The notes beneath the pieces were generated by a model. It was given only the letters and a program-made list of their open reading frames with translations, was not told the origin of the DNA and made no database searches. Both the position numbers and the translations under genes were made by a program. A DNA stretch of 64,000 bases, from the NCBI GenBank assembly GCA_020744425.1, contig JAGMUV010000033.1, positions 1 through 64,000 of the forward strand. Direction: 5' to 3'. Origin of the DNA: Dactylonectria macrodidyma. Lineage: Eukaryota > Ascomycota > Sordariomycetes > Hypocreales > Nectriaceae. Positions 20,419 to 31,300 of the stretch are shown here, piece after piece; the stretch's first letter is position 1, and each line of letters starts with the position of its first letter.

Positions 20419-21777
20419 CTAATGAGCAATTCGCAGAACGACCTTGCCAAGATGCTTCTGATCCCAGAGATACTGATAGGCCTCTCGCGCTTGTTCTAGC
20501 TCGAAGACGTGTTCATCCAAGACAGGATGGATATCATTCGCTTCGATGGCACGATTCATTTCCTCAAACTGCAGTCTTGAACCAACAGCGACGGCCCGCA
20601 CCGTGCAGGAGCTGTAGATGGCGTCGAGGAATGTCGGCGCCTTCGCGTCGCTTCCGGGCGAAGTAAAGCTGCTGATGGAGCCCACCATTGAGATCAAACC
20701 TTCCATCTTCACAGCAGTGAGCCCCTACCAACAAATTTCTCGAGTCAGGACCTAAATTGTATCTTCAAGAGGGGTTTCTTGGAATGGAAAGTTAGCCTAC
20801 CTCTCTAGCGGTTGATGGGCCTCCAACCTCGACGACAAGGGAAACGCCTTCGTTATTGGGTGTCAAGCTCTTCGCAATTTGCCCCCACTTGGGGTTCTCC
20901 TTATAGTTGATGACGTGGTCTGCGCCCAGTTCCTTGAGCCTTTCTGCCTTATCAGCTGTCGAAGTCGTTGAAATGACTTTGGCACCGGCCGCTTTGGCAA
21001 ACTTTGACAAGATTAGTTTCACCAAGTCAGACCATCTTGCTAGTTTCATGGGAGCGCACCTGGACAGCAAAGCTGCTGACACCACCTGTGCCTTCAGTGA
21101 GCACGATGTCGCCCGGCTTCAACGCCCGGCCTTCAAGCCCGTAAAGAGCACTCCATGCGGTCAGGGCGGCGCATGGTAGAGAAGCAGCCTCGAGTAAGCT
21201 CAAATTGCCTGGAACACTAACAAGGCCCTCCTCCGAAAATGCTGCGTACTCTCGTAGTACACCATCGAAAGAGCCTCCGAGGGCACTGTGCAGGCCTCTG
21301 GCGTCGAGGGGACCAGCGAGGTGGTGCTGGTGGACCAAGGTTGCAACCCGGTCGCCGACAGTAAACCGGCTCACAAGAGAACCTATAGCGACGACGATGC
21401 CGGCTCCATCGGACAGGGGCACTAGACCATCCTTCAGCGGGAATGGGTACAGTCCCTGATGTCTTGGTTAACGCTCGATATCTTGGAGATTCAGAGAGAT
21501 GATGAATGGAAGTTTGTAGAATGAGCACACGGCTCAACAGCGCTTACCCTGGGGATGACGAGGTCGCGGAAGTTAAGCGAAACGGCGTGAACTACCGGTA
21601 GTAGATTTTGAGTCAGCCACTGACAAGATGCTTCCAAGGCGAGACATGGATGATAATACTTTGCACCAAAACATCTAGATCGCCGATAGAGGGGATCGGA
21701 GACTCTGTCTGGAATTCCAGAGAGTCAAAGCCATCGCTGCCGCGAACTACCCACTGCTTCTGAGTATGGGGAACCAT
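20419..21777 (-). CDS. Medium-chain (MDR) zinc-type alcohol dehydrogenase / quinone oxidoreductase-like protein
   Basis: Five exons on the complement: 21777-21660, 21591-21548, 21455-21060, 21001-20801 and 20724-20419, giving 354 residues. All four introns are GT-AG and keep frame (joins VLVQ-IHAVSLNFRDLVIPR and IPR-GLYPFPLKDG). The GroES-like N-terminal domain has VPLSDGAGIVVAIGS and VGDRVATL. The Rossmann domain has the dinucleotide loop LTEGTGGVSSFAVQFAKAAG and LGADHVINYKE. The structural zinc cysteines of classical ADH are not evident, so it fits the zinc-independent quinone-oxidoreductase-like branch. It probably reduces a ketone or enone with NAD(P)H in the cytosol. The alternative start is ATG 21816, 13 codons upstream; 21777 gives the shorter N-terminus usual for the family. 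Two CCGCAATTTGTC-like sites lie 365-490 bp upstream. Confidence 0.9.
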
Positions 21778-22339
21778 TGTGCGCGTGAGGTTTGCAAGAG
21801 TTGTAGTAAAGGTCACGTTGTGTGATCAAGTGATGGACAGAACCGTTGGAGGGTTTGGAGCTTCAACTGCTCCGAGGGACCACGAACTCTTTATCAAGAC
21901 GAGGCAAGCCAGCGCAAATGGCACGTCGGGCCTGCTCGGTCACAAACCCTGTTCTCATCATCCATCTTACAAACAGAGTAGCTGATGAAAGCGAGTTCAG
22001 ATTGAGGAGCTCATAGATTACAGATGTTGTTTGCTTTGGCTAATTGCTGCTACTCAGGTTACAATGACCCGCAATTGGCCTCATCGAGGTCCTAGTGTAT
22101 CCTAGCGTAGTCATATGACATTCACAATGGTCTAGCTCTGCCCCGTAATTTGTCTTCCTCGGGGGGAGGGGTACGGATTTATCTGTGACCGAGAACAAGC
22201 AGCCCTTTCCCACGAATTATCTAGCTTCTAACTTACTCCCCACGCTGCCCCGCAATTTGTCTTTCTTCAGCAGTGGTTTATCAGCAGGCGCAGGCACGGT
22301 TTTCTTTCCTGACTCAGCCCTCTTTTTCAAACCTACAGT
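21778..22339. other. Promoter-side intergenic region of the MDR gene
   Basis: No gene is seen. It contains two CCGCAATTTGTC-like sites annotated separately and a G-rich run near 22160. Confidence 0.5.
22142..22261 (+). promoter_or_regulatory. Two CCGCAATTTGTC-type sites upstream of the MDR gene
   Basis: CCGTAATTTGTC begins at about 22143 and CCGCAATTTGTC at about 22250. Each is followed within 13-20 bp by a second half (CGGATTTATC and GGTTTATCA). The same two-part arrangement is seen upstream of the bZIP gene. A role as regulator sites is inferred from recurrence only. Confidence 0.5.
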
Positions 22340-22573
22340 ATCTCCTTGAGTGCGCGAAGGCACATTGGATGTAGCCGCCCCACAAGAACGTCAATACATT
22401 GAGGGACCTTAAAAAGCCGCCACAGCTAATTTTCTATGTATCTAATTCAGCCACTTCTTACATCATAGACATGGCACCCCAATTGAGCGTCAAAGGCCTT
22501 GAACAACGCCGCCGCCGCGGCCACAGCAGCAGCGGCAGGAGCAGCCGGGTCAACAAGGAAGCTAGATATCTAA
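22340..22573 (+). repeat. 234-bp segment duplicated at 39028-39261 (Helitron/piggyBac chimera)
   Basis: Nearly identical to 39028-39261; I see one substitution. The left part encodes, on the minus strand, residues of a Helitron protein fragment. The right part encodes the start of a piggyBac-like protein (MAPQLSVKGLEQRRRRG, ATG 22471). Here the piggyBac frame stops just past the repeat. Confidence 0.85.
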
Positions 22574-22989
22574 GACAACTCTATTGATACGCACCCAACT
22601 CTCAATTCGTACGCACCCCCCCACATTCAGCCACATACTAGCCACAATGCCTCCCGATGCCGCCAACCTTGCAATTCGCCAACAATGATATCTCGTGTGC
22701 AGTATTTTCGCGACTGTTAACAACAACGAATTAAGCAATGTTGAGAAAGATAATCAATTGCCAGCTGGCTGCAGGTGCTCCAGTAGTCCTTATAGGGCCG
22801 AGTCCTAGATGGTAGGACTTTGTAGGACTCAAAAGTCCTAGATCTCTGACCTCTACACTTTGTTCAAAGAGACTAACTATATAGAGCATTAGAATCCTGT
22901 TAAAAGGAGAATAGCAAAAGAACAAGAAGTAGATGGAGTACAACAGCTTCATCCAGCATCACTGTGTGACCTAACAATAAGCTATCGCC
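22574..22989. other. Leader of the MULE with two tandem hairpins
   Basis: No complete gene. AGTCCTA (22801-22807) pairs with TAGGACT (22813-22819), and directly after, TAGGACT (22823-22829) pairs with AGTCCTA (22834-22840). This double palindrome lies 150 bp upstream of the MULE start and may belong to its terminal region. I could not find the partner end. Confidence 0.5.
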
Positions 22990-24018
22990 ATGGCCTTTCC
23001 GATGCCGCCTCCGGCGCTCCCTCCAGGGCTTCCTGAACCCCGTGAAGCGCTACCAGTCGAATCAGCGGATGAATGTAGCGATTCAGATGACTGTGACGAT
23101 TTCCACGGCCCTGACGACTGGGACGGTCAGCCTTGGGAGGTAGTCTTTCCCTCGGACTGTCCACTTCTGACAACAACCTATGAGTCTTCTGACGGACTCT
23201 TTGGTGCCCTAAAGGAGTTCTGTATTGAGAATCGGATGGGTCTCATTACGTTACGAAGTCAAAAGGATAAGGCGAAGACAAGAACGATAAAATATGAGCT
23301 TGTCTGTGATAAGAGTCGGTACAATCCAAGGGAATCCACGGCTAAAATACGGAATACGACTACAACAAAGCTGGCCGCCAACTGCCCGTTCAAGATTATC
23401 GTTCAATCTCTCCAGACCAACAATTACGAATGGTCCATGAGAATTGTCAGTCCTCTTCATCGAGATCACGGCCGATCGAAAAATCTTACCGAGCACTACC
23501 ATTGGAGAAGGTTAACAGAGGAACAAATGAATCTTCTGGTAGATCTCTGTCTTGACAAGACGATTTCCTGTCGATCCGTTCATAAGCAACTCTGTCAAAA
23601 GTGGCCAAAGATTCCTATTCGCAGAACCGATATTTACAACTGGCGATGGAAAGTCAACCAGACCAAACGTCAGGGCTACGGCCCTGCCAACGACTTTGTA
23701 CGGACGCTCTCTGAGTCGAAGAAAGTCTGGATATGGGGGCTAGACTGGATTGGGGACGAATTCCGCTTTCGAAATGCTGCTTGGGGATATCACAAAGGTG
23801 GCAAAATGTGGCAACAATTCTCGTCATGTCTCCAGATCGATGCCACATATAGTACCAACTGTTATAAAATGCCTTTGGTTACTGTTGTGGCCGTATCATC
23901 AGAGAAGACATCTATGCCTATCTGTTATGGTCTACTCAATAACGAGCAAGTTGCTAGTTTTGAGTGGTTTCTCAAGCAGGTATCTAGATTCCAACGAGCA
24001 GGCATCATCAGTCCCCCA

Positions 24019-24706
24019 TAGTGATGCAATTTCTTGTACACGTACGTACGTACGTACTGTATTTTAGCCGCTGTACGTACGTACAACTTTATTGTACGTA
24101 CAAATATGTACCATACAAATTTCCCCCTTCCTTTTTAGGTAATACTGGTAACTTAGTAGGCTTCTCACGGGTCCTCGTCTTCTGCCATTCAAGCCTCAAA
24201 CCTCTGTCGCCACCTCAGAGCCAACCCCCAATATATCACCCGTAGACTGTAATACACCCTCCCACTCAAAATCTCCACTGGTGGAGGCCATCACACCATC
24301 CATCCAGACCTTCTTGCCCTGCGCATTTACAAATAACTCGAGATATGAATCTTCGAGTTCTAGCCAGTCCTTCTCCTCAAGATCCGCCCAGCGCTTTTTC
24401 TGGGCGTACTTCTGATCCTTAAGGCGATCTAATACGCGGTCATTCATAAAAATGAATGCCTGCATATCAGCGTGCATGGGTGTAAGGCGATTCCGAGCTT
24501 TCGTTTGTAACAGAGAAACGGAGTTGGCAAGCGTATTCATGACCGGCGGAGTTTTTGTACAGCCCTGTGTTTGTACAATGTGACCCACAAATTACCTTAT
24601 TAGGAAAACATGGACCCTTGTCGTACGTACGTAGTACGTGTACGTACTTTTTCTTTTGTACGGTACGTACGTACAAATGAGTTGTACGAAAAGTACAACA
24701 TCACTA
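24019..24706 (-). mobile_element. Non-autonomous hAT, 688 bp, with 8-bp target duplication
   Basis: It starts TAGTGATG and ends CATCACTA, flanked by GTCCCCCA on both sides (24011-24018 and 24707-24714), the 8-bp duplication typical of hAT. Both subterminal regions carry many TACGTACGTACG tracts. A minus-strand frame (24196-24588, reading TKARNRLTPMHADMQAF) resembles the C-terminal end of a hAT transposase, so this is an internally deleted copy. It lies inside the MULE gene. Confidence 0.85.
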
Positions 24707-25316
24707 GTCCCCCAGACGTCGTTATCACAGATAAGGACGATCAATTGCGTAATGCAATCCGGCAAATCTTTCCCAATACGCAACTTCAGCTGTGCGTCTT
24801 CCATATCAACAGCAACGTGGTCTTATACATCAAGAAGTGGTGGAAGAAAGCCAACGACTCACTGGACTCTGATCTGGACGATGATCAAGACAATGCAGAC
24901 ACAGCTGATGTCCAAGAACTGGAGCGTGGGAATACCAAGGTCAAAGACATGAATAATGCAAAGCTTGGTCCTCTTCCCAAACGAGTATTAAATACTCGTG
25001 CCGGTCTGTACCTCCTCTGGAGATATATGGTATATACCAGATCGGAAGACGACTTCAATCAAGCTTGGAGGCAAATTCAACAGACCTTTCCACACCAGGA
25101 GCGAATTCTTAGATATCTCAAGGATACATACTTACCCTTGAAGAGAGAATGGGCTTGCTGCTATACTCGCTATTATCGAAACTTCGGATTGATTACTACA
25201 GCACCCGCCGAATCAAACCATCATTCTCTAAAGACCTACCACCTAACCCTTCGGTCTGACCTCCCTGATGTTGAAGCAGCAACGGCTAGTCAGACAGACG
25301 ATAAACGTCAGCTGTA

Positions 25317-27531
25317 CCATCCACAACCCCTCTTTCGGCACAACCCCTCTTTCGGCAAGCAAAATAAAAAAGCCACCACCAAAAATCACCAACTTTACGT
25401 ACATAGAACTAGACCAAATTGATAGAAATGCGTCAAAATCTTCGTTCATAAATAACGAATAGGTTCATCTATTGTACCCTGGGCTTTTTGACAAGCCGCC
25501 CTGATCGCGTGGTGAGTTGGCGGGGTATGGTTTCCTCTCTGACTTCGATTACAGAGCCAGCCTCCGATTCTGACTCCTGCTCGCTTGAACAGACCGATTC
25601 CAGTCCAACAGCCATATTTTGGGTCTCCTCTTCTATTATAGCTTCTCCACCGGATAGGGTCTCCCCAAGAGTCATAAAACGTTTGTTAGGATTCGGCACC
25701 GCCTTCCTCTTCTTCCCTCTTTGCAAGCGAGCCAATTCTTCCTCTAGGCTAGCAATCCTCAGCGTATGCGCCGCTACTGTCTGCTGTTGAGCCTCAAAGC
25801 CCTTGGCTATCACGTTGTACCGTCTCCGCGTCTTTGGTGTTTTGTTGAGCCCGAGATCACGAATTTGACGGCTCGTTTGTGGTGTATCGTCCGAGTCAAA
25901 ATACGGCGCGGGTTCGGGGGTTGCTCTTGGGTTGCCCTTTGGCCTATCTTGTTGGATTTCTGGATGCCTCAGTGCCTTGGTACGTGAGATCGGCCAGTTC
26001 CCAGTAACCCTCCAGCCGGAGAGTATGTTCTTCTTAGTCATTCCAACTTGACGCGCCTTGGCGTGGACCCTGATGAAGTTGACCTTGTCCATTGGAGTGG
26101 AATCGGTCAATGAAGCGAACTTTTCCAACTCTCGTCGATATGCGGCCTTGGAGGCATTGAATACTCCATTGTCAAGTGGTTGGAGTCCATGAGAGCAGTG
26201 TGCTGGCAGATAGCAGCAATAAACGTTGTTCAAAAAGCACGTGGCCATCCATTCATCCTTCCGTCACTCAGTAGTGAGCTTGAACCGAGGTAAACGAAGA
26301 ACATACCGTTGCGTGGCTCCCATGACCATCTAAAATGATCAGTCTCGCGTCAGAGTCGTCGGCTGGCATTGTCTGGGGTAGATAAACTCTTTCAAGCCAT
26401 TCAACGCCAATGTGGTCGTCAGTCCATCCGTTAGGCGAAGTTATGTAATACCAGTCTGCTATCTCCCTGAATTCGTCAAGAAACCACTGTTTCTGCAGTT
26501 CTTTCCCCTTGAAGATTATGCCTGGAATCAAAGCGCGGCCGTCAGCAGTGATGGCTTCGATAAATGAAGTCCAATTCCGAGTTTGTGGTCCTTTGAGAAA
26601 TGCCTTCCGCTTCGGGTCCGCGCTTCCAACAACCAGGCTATCCAGGCCTAAATAAAGAGAATTAGTCGGTCGAATTTCAAACACTGGCAAGAAATATAGG
26701 TATATGCTTGCCGAAACCAGTCATAATGCCTCCTTCATCAACGTTGACGGTGTTTTCGGGCTTGATCCAGCCGTACTGGCCCTCCCTGATATCAAAGTAC
26801 CAATGAACCGCTTTGGGTGTGAAAGAGTCGAACCTCTTGGCTTCTTGACGTCTACCCATCTTGGTCTTTAGATCTGCGCGGCGACTGATAAACTTGATCA
26901 CCCAGTTGCGTCCTAAGTCGGGATGTTCGCCCTGCTGTCTCAGCAGGCCCATGACACAGGCGCGAATCTGACTGTGGGACGGAGCGTAGCCCAAGGACTC
27001 CTGCCGGAGTATCCAGGCAGCCAATCTATCCTCTTGGTTCTTGGACAAGCGTCGATGAGGGTGGATCTGCTCTTTAACGGCCCCGCGGCCGTTAAGTCTG
27101 TCGACTAGAGTGCTTCGAGGCACTCCCCGTCTCTGAGCGGCTTGAGGAGGTGAAACGCCATCATCAGTGACATCCAAGATAGCCTCTGCCATGTTTTCCT
27201 CTGTATATTTCCATCGAGGTCTCGACCTAGGCATTTTCTTGTCGTTGTCGCAGACAAAGGTCAAAAAACACGGGAAAGAGCGGTGAGGAGTTTGATGGTT
27301 AAACCAACACTATTTCCATAGCACAGCATGCATAGATCGCGTACCCCGCACAGCCTAAGAGAGCTAAAATCGTTAACTCCAATCATTTCTATAATCGATA
27401 GAGGCATTGTCCTCTAAGTAGCTATTTACTTTGGTCAATTCTGGTATAAGTGAAGTTGGTGAGTTTTGGTGAAGCTTTTTTTATTTTGCTTGCCGAAAGA
27501 GGGGGTATGCCGAAAGAGGGGTTATGGATGG
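25317..27531 (-). mobile_element. Complete pogo-type transposon copy 2
   Basis: 2215 bp between TA dinucleotides (25315-25316 and 27532-27533). The terminal inverted repeats begin CCATCCACAACCCCTCTTTC at the left and CCATCCATAACCCCTCTTTC at the right. They extend inward about 70 bp with two internal CCCCTCTTTCGGCA units. It is inserted in the MULE gene and encodes an apparently intact transposase. Confidence 0.92.
25469..27234 (-). CDS. pogo transposase (DDE_1), apparently intact
   Basis: Three exons on the complement, 27234-26712, 26647-26307 and 26257-25469, give 550 residues. The start is ATG 27234 (MPRSRPRWKYTEENM). An N-terminal psq-type HTH and a CENP-B-type HTH (KNQEDRLAAWIL) are followed by the DDE core with Asp in NVDEGGIM, ILDGHGSH and QPLDNGVF. 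A coiled-coil stretch (HTLRIASLEEELARLQRGKK) and a basic tail (TTRSGRLVKKPR) complete it. Intron 1 has a GC donor (GCAAGC) and TTTAG acceptor. Alternative GT donors nearby do not give the conserved TGFGLDSLVVGS join. Intron 2 is GTATGT...GGAAG. With intact terminal repeats and a TA duplication the element could be active; activity is not shown by sequence. Confidence 0.88.
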
Positions 27532-27662
27532 TATAAAGACAAAATACAGCGGGCAAATACCACTATTCGGAACCAGTTCTCGGGAAGAGAATGGCTTGGC
27601 CAGGTGCCCTTAACTGTCACTCGTTGGGCATTAGACCAGCTGGACGAGATCCACAGGCTTAT

Positions 27663-27923
27663 TGTTGGAATATCACTAACACCGCCAGGGCTAGCGCCAG
27701 GATCGTAGGCACCCACGTGTGTAGACCACAGCTAGTAACAGCTGTAAGGGCACGTGCAGGTGCCTCCCTGCTAGATATAGGGCCACTTCGTGGCCCTATT
27801 ACCTAGCCTAGATTCTGTTCTTTAGACATCAAGTAAAACACCAAGTTAACCATCACGGTTTTGACGTCTCACCCGCCCGAAAGAGCAATTGCTATAACAG
27901 CAGGATACCTGAGTTATCCAACA
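27663..27923 (+). repeat. 5' LTR
   Basis: 261 bp, TG...CA ends. It contains strong inverted repeats: GGCACCCACGTG against CACGTGCAGGTGCC, an inner CAGCTAG/CAGCTG pair, and the hairpin GGGCCACTTCGTGGCCC. The LTR should contain the promoter and polyadenylation signals. Confidence 0.95.
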
Positions 27924-28396
27924 CTGATCAGTGGTTAACCTACCAGGTCCACCACTCAGAATACCGCAGATCAGCAAGGTTCATCAGAAGAGACAGCAGT
28001 TACGATATAGCTGGCTTCGGCCCATTACGCGCCAACAGCCCCTCACTATCGTAGCTACTGTGCTACCAGGAAACCGGTTCATCTAGCTCCCCGTCACTGG
28101 CCCAGCTAGATCACCGGCACCCTCATCCTAGCTCCCCTTCCAAGGCCCAGCTAGGCGCGTCCATCACGCACGACAACAGCTGCTTCAACGGTTATATAAC
28201 CACAGCAACAGCAGCCACCCGATCACAATCGACAAGACTACGGAGTACCATCGTCACCCAAGGACGTGGGAATCCCGGAGACCCTGACAACAAAGCAATA
28301 AGGGGCAGCATTAGCCCGATCAGGGCTAACCAGCCACACCATCACATCATCAGTTTCATAAGGTTTCATAAGGTACGCTAGCAAGCAATACCTAAG
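27924..28396 (+). other. copia leader region
   Basis: This is the untranslated leader between the 5' LTR and the gag start. A primer-binding site should begin just after 27923 (CTGATCAGTGGTTAAC), but I could not assign a tRNA. Two imperfect direct repeats around CTAGCTCCCC...GGCCCAGCTAG occur at about 28082-28156. Confidence 0.5.
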
Positions 28397-31300
28397 ATGA
28401 CATCAGAGACGCCAGACAGCTCCCAGAGCAGCGACAACAGCAGTGGCGATACCCTCAAGGGGACGTCAAGGGGAACGCCTATTCCCGAGGAATACCAGGA
28501 CTTCATTGATCCAGCACTTTGGGGCAAACTCAACCTGCTAGATCTGGACGATGAAAGTAACCCACCTTCGGAACAGCACATCGGCTCCTTCATTCTCTTC
28601 AATGTAACAGCCTATAAGCGCCAGGGCTTGTACGGCCGTTACCTATGGGCCCGAGCCTATGATGACTTCGAAGAGTTTGAAGAACAGCACTTCCGGGTCA
28701 ACAAGAAAGCCTGCAAGATACTAAGGTCGTTCATGCTAGAACAAGGTATATGGATGGGCACCAACCGCCAGGCCCACGCCATCAACGTGGCAACCGCTTT
28801 ACAGCAGTACCACGTATGGACAGACCTAGAGATCGAACAAACTGCTAGCAAATACCCCAGGTTCCTCAACAACCTCGACAAGATCCCCAGATTCAGGGAA
28901 CACCTCAAGGAGGACCCAGCAGTCCTTGCGAAGGCAGCAGTCACAGCCCCAGTACGGCCACTGCAACTGCAGTTGCCAAGCCCCGAGAATACCACTCCAC
29001 CTCCAGCCCCAGCTATACATCACCAGCAGCAGCAGCAGCTGCAGTATGACACCCCACGACATACAGCACCGTTAACAGCAACTGACACACCCACGGAGCC
29101 AGATGTCCCTACCTCACGGCAGGTGACAGACCTCTCTAAGATGTACACCGACGACAACAAATACGGTGGCGACATATATGACGTGTTAGAGAACAAGCTG
29201 CTGATTTTCCGGGACTTCTGCGGTAAAGTTTCAATTCCGCAGACGCAATTTTCACATGTATTCTCCCTGATGCTGAAGGGACGGGCATTACGCTTTTACT
29301 TCTCGAACCTCGCCCGGACCCGCCCAGTAATGCAGTTCACACACATGGTACAACAGACGTTACAGCACTTCGAGCCCGAAGAGATGCAGCAGACGTACCT
29401 GTCAGAGTGGCGGTCTATTACACTTGCGAAGATGATAACCGAGCACCCAGCAAAGTCAAAGAGCGAAGTCTTCGAGTTACTACTGGAAAGGATAACATTA
29501 CTCCACAGCGCACTACCTACGGTCAGTGGCAGCAGAATTGCTCTCAAGGAGCAAATCATCAACGCCTGCTACGGCCAACCCGAGTGCGCCAACGCGCTAT
29601 ACCGACCTGCAGTAGATTGCGAGGGCGTTATCCAACAGATCCGCGGTTCTATTAAGCTAGCAGCGTCAACGCAGCATTTCCATACCGCTGCAACGCTCCC
29701 TCAAGAACCCACCAGCAACCCAGTACAGTACTGGACGGACCGAACGTTCCGTGGCCAAGGGAGAGATACGAAGTACGGCAACCGCGGCTCTAATCCCAGC
29801 TCCCAGAGCAAGAAGTGTTACGTCTGCAACAAGCCCGACTGCTGGTCCACAAGGCATACAGCAGACGAACGAACACAGGCCTACCGGAAATTCAGGACCA
29901 ACAGGGCAGCCACCAGCACTTCGCAATCCTCCTACAAGGCGTTTTTAACGTGGCACGAAGGCCCTGAACCAACTGTAACGCTGTCACGCAGCGGCAGCCC
30001 TGATCTCGTACAGCAGTACTTCCAGGAACTCGCAGACAGCAGGAACAACGAGCCTAGCAGCGAAGAGGATGCTGCGTGGGAAGACTCCCAACAGTTCTTC
30101 ACCAGCTACTTCACATCGACAACGACGATTGATGGCCCCGCCCTCGCTAACCAACTAGCTAATCAGGCAATGTACCACGCCTTCACAGGCCGTCTCCCGA
30201 CTGCTCCCACATATACGACGGAATCCGCATATGCATTTACACTGCAGGCCCGGTACAGAGACATTTTTCAGGGGATATTGCCAGACACAGGAGCTTCCGG
30301 TCTTTCTACTGCTGGCAACCAGCAGTTCATAGCACTGCAAAAACAGCTCCCAAGCCTAGCATTGAACCAGACAGCAGCAGGCTCCAAGATCACCTTCGGA
30401 GCCGGGCCCCCTACCTACTCCACAGGCACGATCGACGTGCCTACACCGCTTGGTCAGATGGTGTTTCACGTGGTGCCAGCAGATACGCCGTTTCTGCTCT
30501 GCTTAGCAGACATGGACCGCATGGGCATCACATTTGATAACCTAGCCAATGTCCTTCGAAAAGGGGCACTTACTGTACCAGTCATCCGCAAATGGGGCCA
30601 CCCATGGATGCTATTACAGCCAGAGATACCACTGGCGTTCAACCACCTGACAGAGGCCGAGCTACGTCGAGTACACCGCCGATGTGGCCATCCATCCGTG
30701 CAACGCCTATATGACCTGCTATATAAAGCAGGCCACGACGTGGAAATCAACGCTATTAGAGCCCTCACGGACATCTGCAGCCAATGTCAGCTACACGGGA
30801 CACCGCCTAACCGCTTCAAATTCACATTGCGCGACGACTACGAGTTCAACTACGAGATTGTGGTTGACGTCGTCACCCTAGACGACGGCAAAGTGTTACA
30901 TGTCGTGGATACAGCTACATCCTTTACGGCAGCCCGTTTCCTCCGCAGTCTATCAGCACAAGACACGTGGGACGCACTGCGCCTATGCTGGATAGATGTT
31001 TACCAAGGACCCCCTGACTGGATCGTTTGCGACGCCGGCACCAACTTCCACGCCGCAGAATTCAAGGCGGCAGCAAGAGCTGCAGGAATCAGCGTCAAGG
31101 AAGTGCCTATTGAGGCACATAACAGCATTGGCAAGATCGAACGAGCCCACCCTGCACTACGGCGAGCCTACTATATCATCAGATCAGCAGACAATACCGT
31201 GTTACCAGAGAGCGCCCTCCAGATGGCCGTCAAAGCTATCAATGACACTGCTGGCCCTAACGGCCTTGTGCCTACACTGTTGGTTTTTGGCTCCTACCCA

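Larger units (their letters stand above)
22990..27662 (+). pseudogene. Mutator-like (MULE) transposase interrupted by three transposons
   Basis: The frame runs 22990-24018, 24715-25316 and 27534-27662, with a hAT and a pogo element spliced between. It is finally cut by the copia LTR at 27663. Removing each insert with one copy of its target duplication keeps one open frame. It has an acidic N-terminus and a FAR1-like zinc-binding region (YELVCDKSRYN, AANCPFKIIV). The MULE DDE core follows: Asp in LQIDATYSTNC, Asp in DVVITDKDDQLRNAI, the C/H pair in QLCVFHINSN and Glu in TTAPAESNHHSLK. The end reads QLDEIHRLI at the LTR, so the C-terminal SWIM-type region is missing and is not recognised beyond the copia element. 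No stop codon was acquired in the remaining pieces, which argues that the insertions are recent. Confidence 0.85.

Noticed and set aside
16583..21777. Idea that the island is a known secondary-metabolite cluster
   Set aside because: No backbone synthase is present and the substrate of neither enzyme can be told, so no pathway is claimed.
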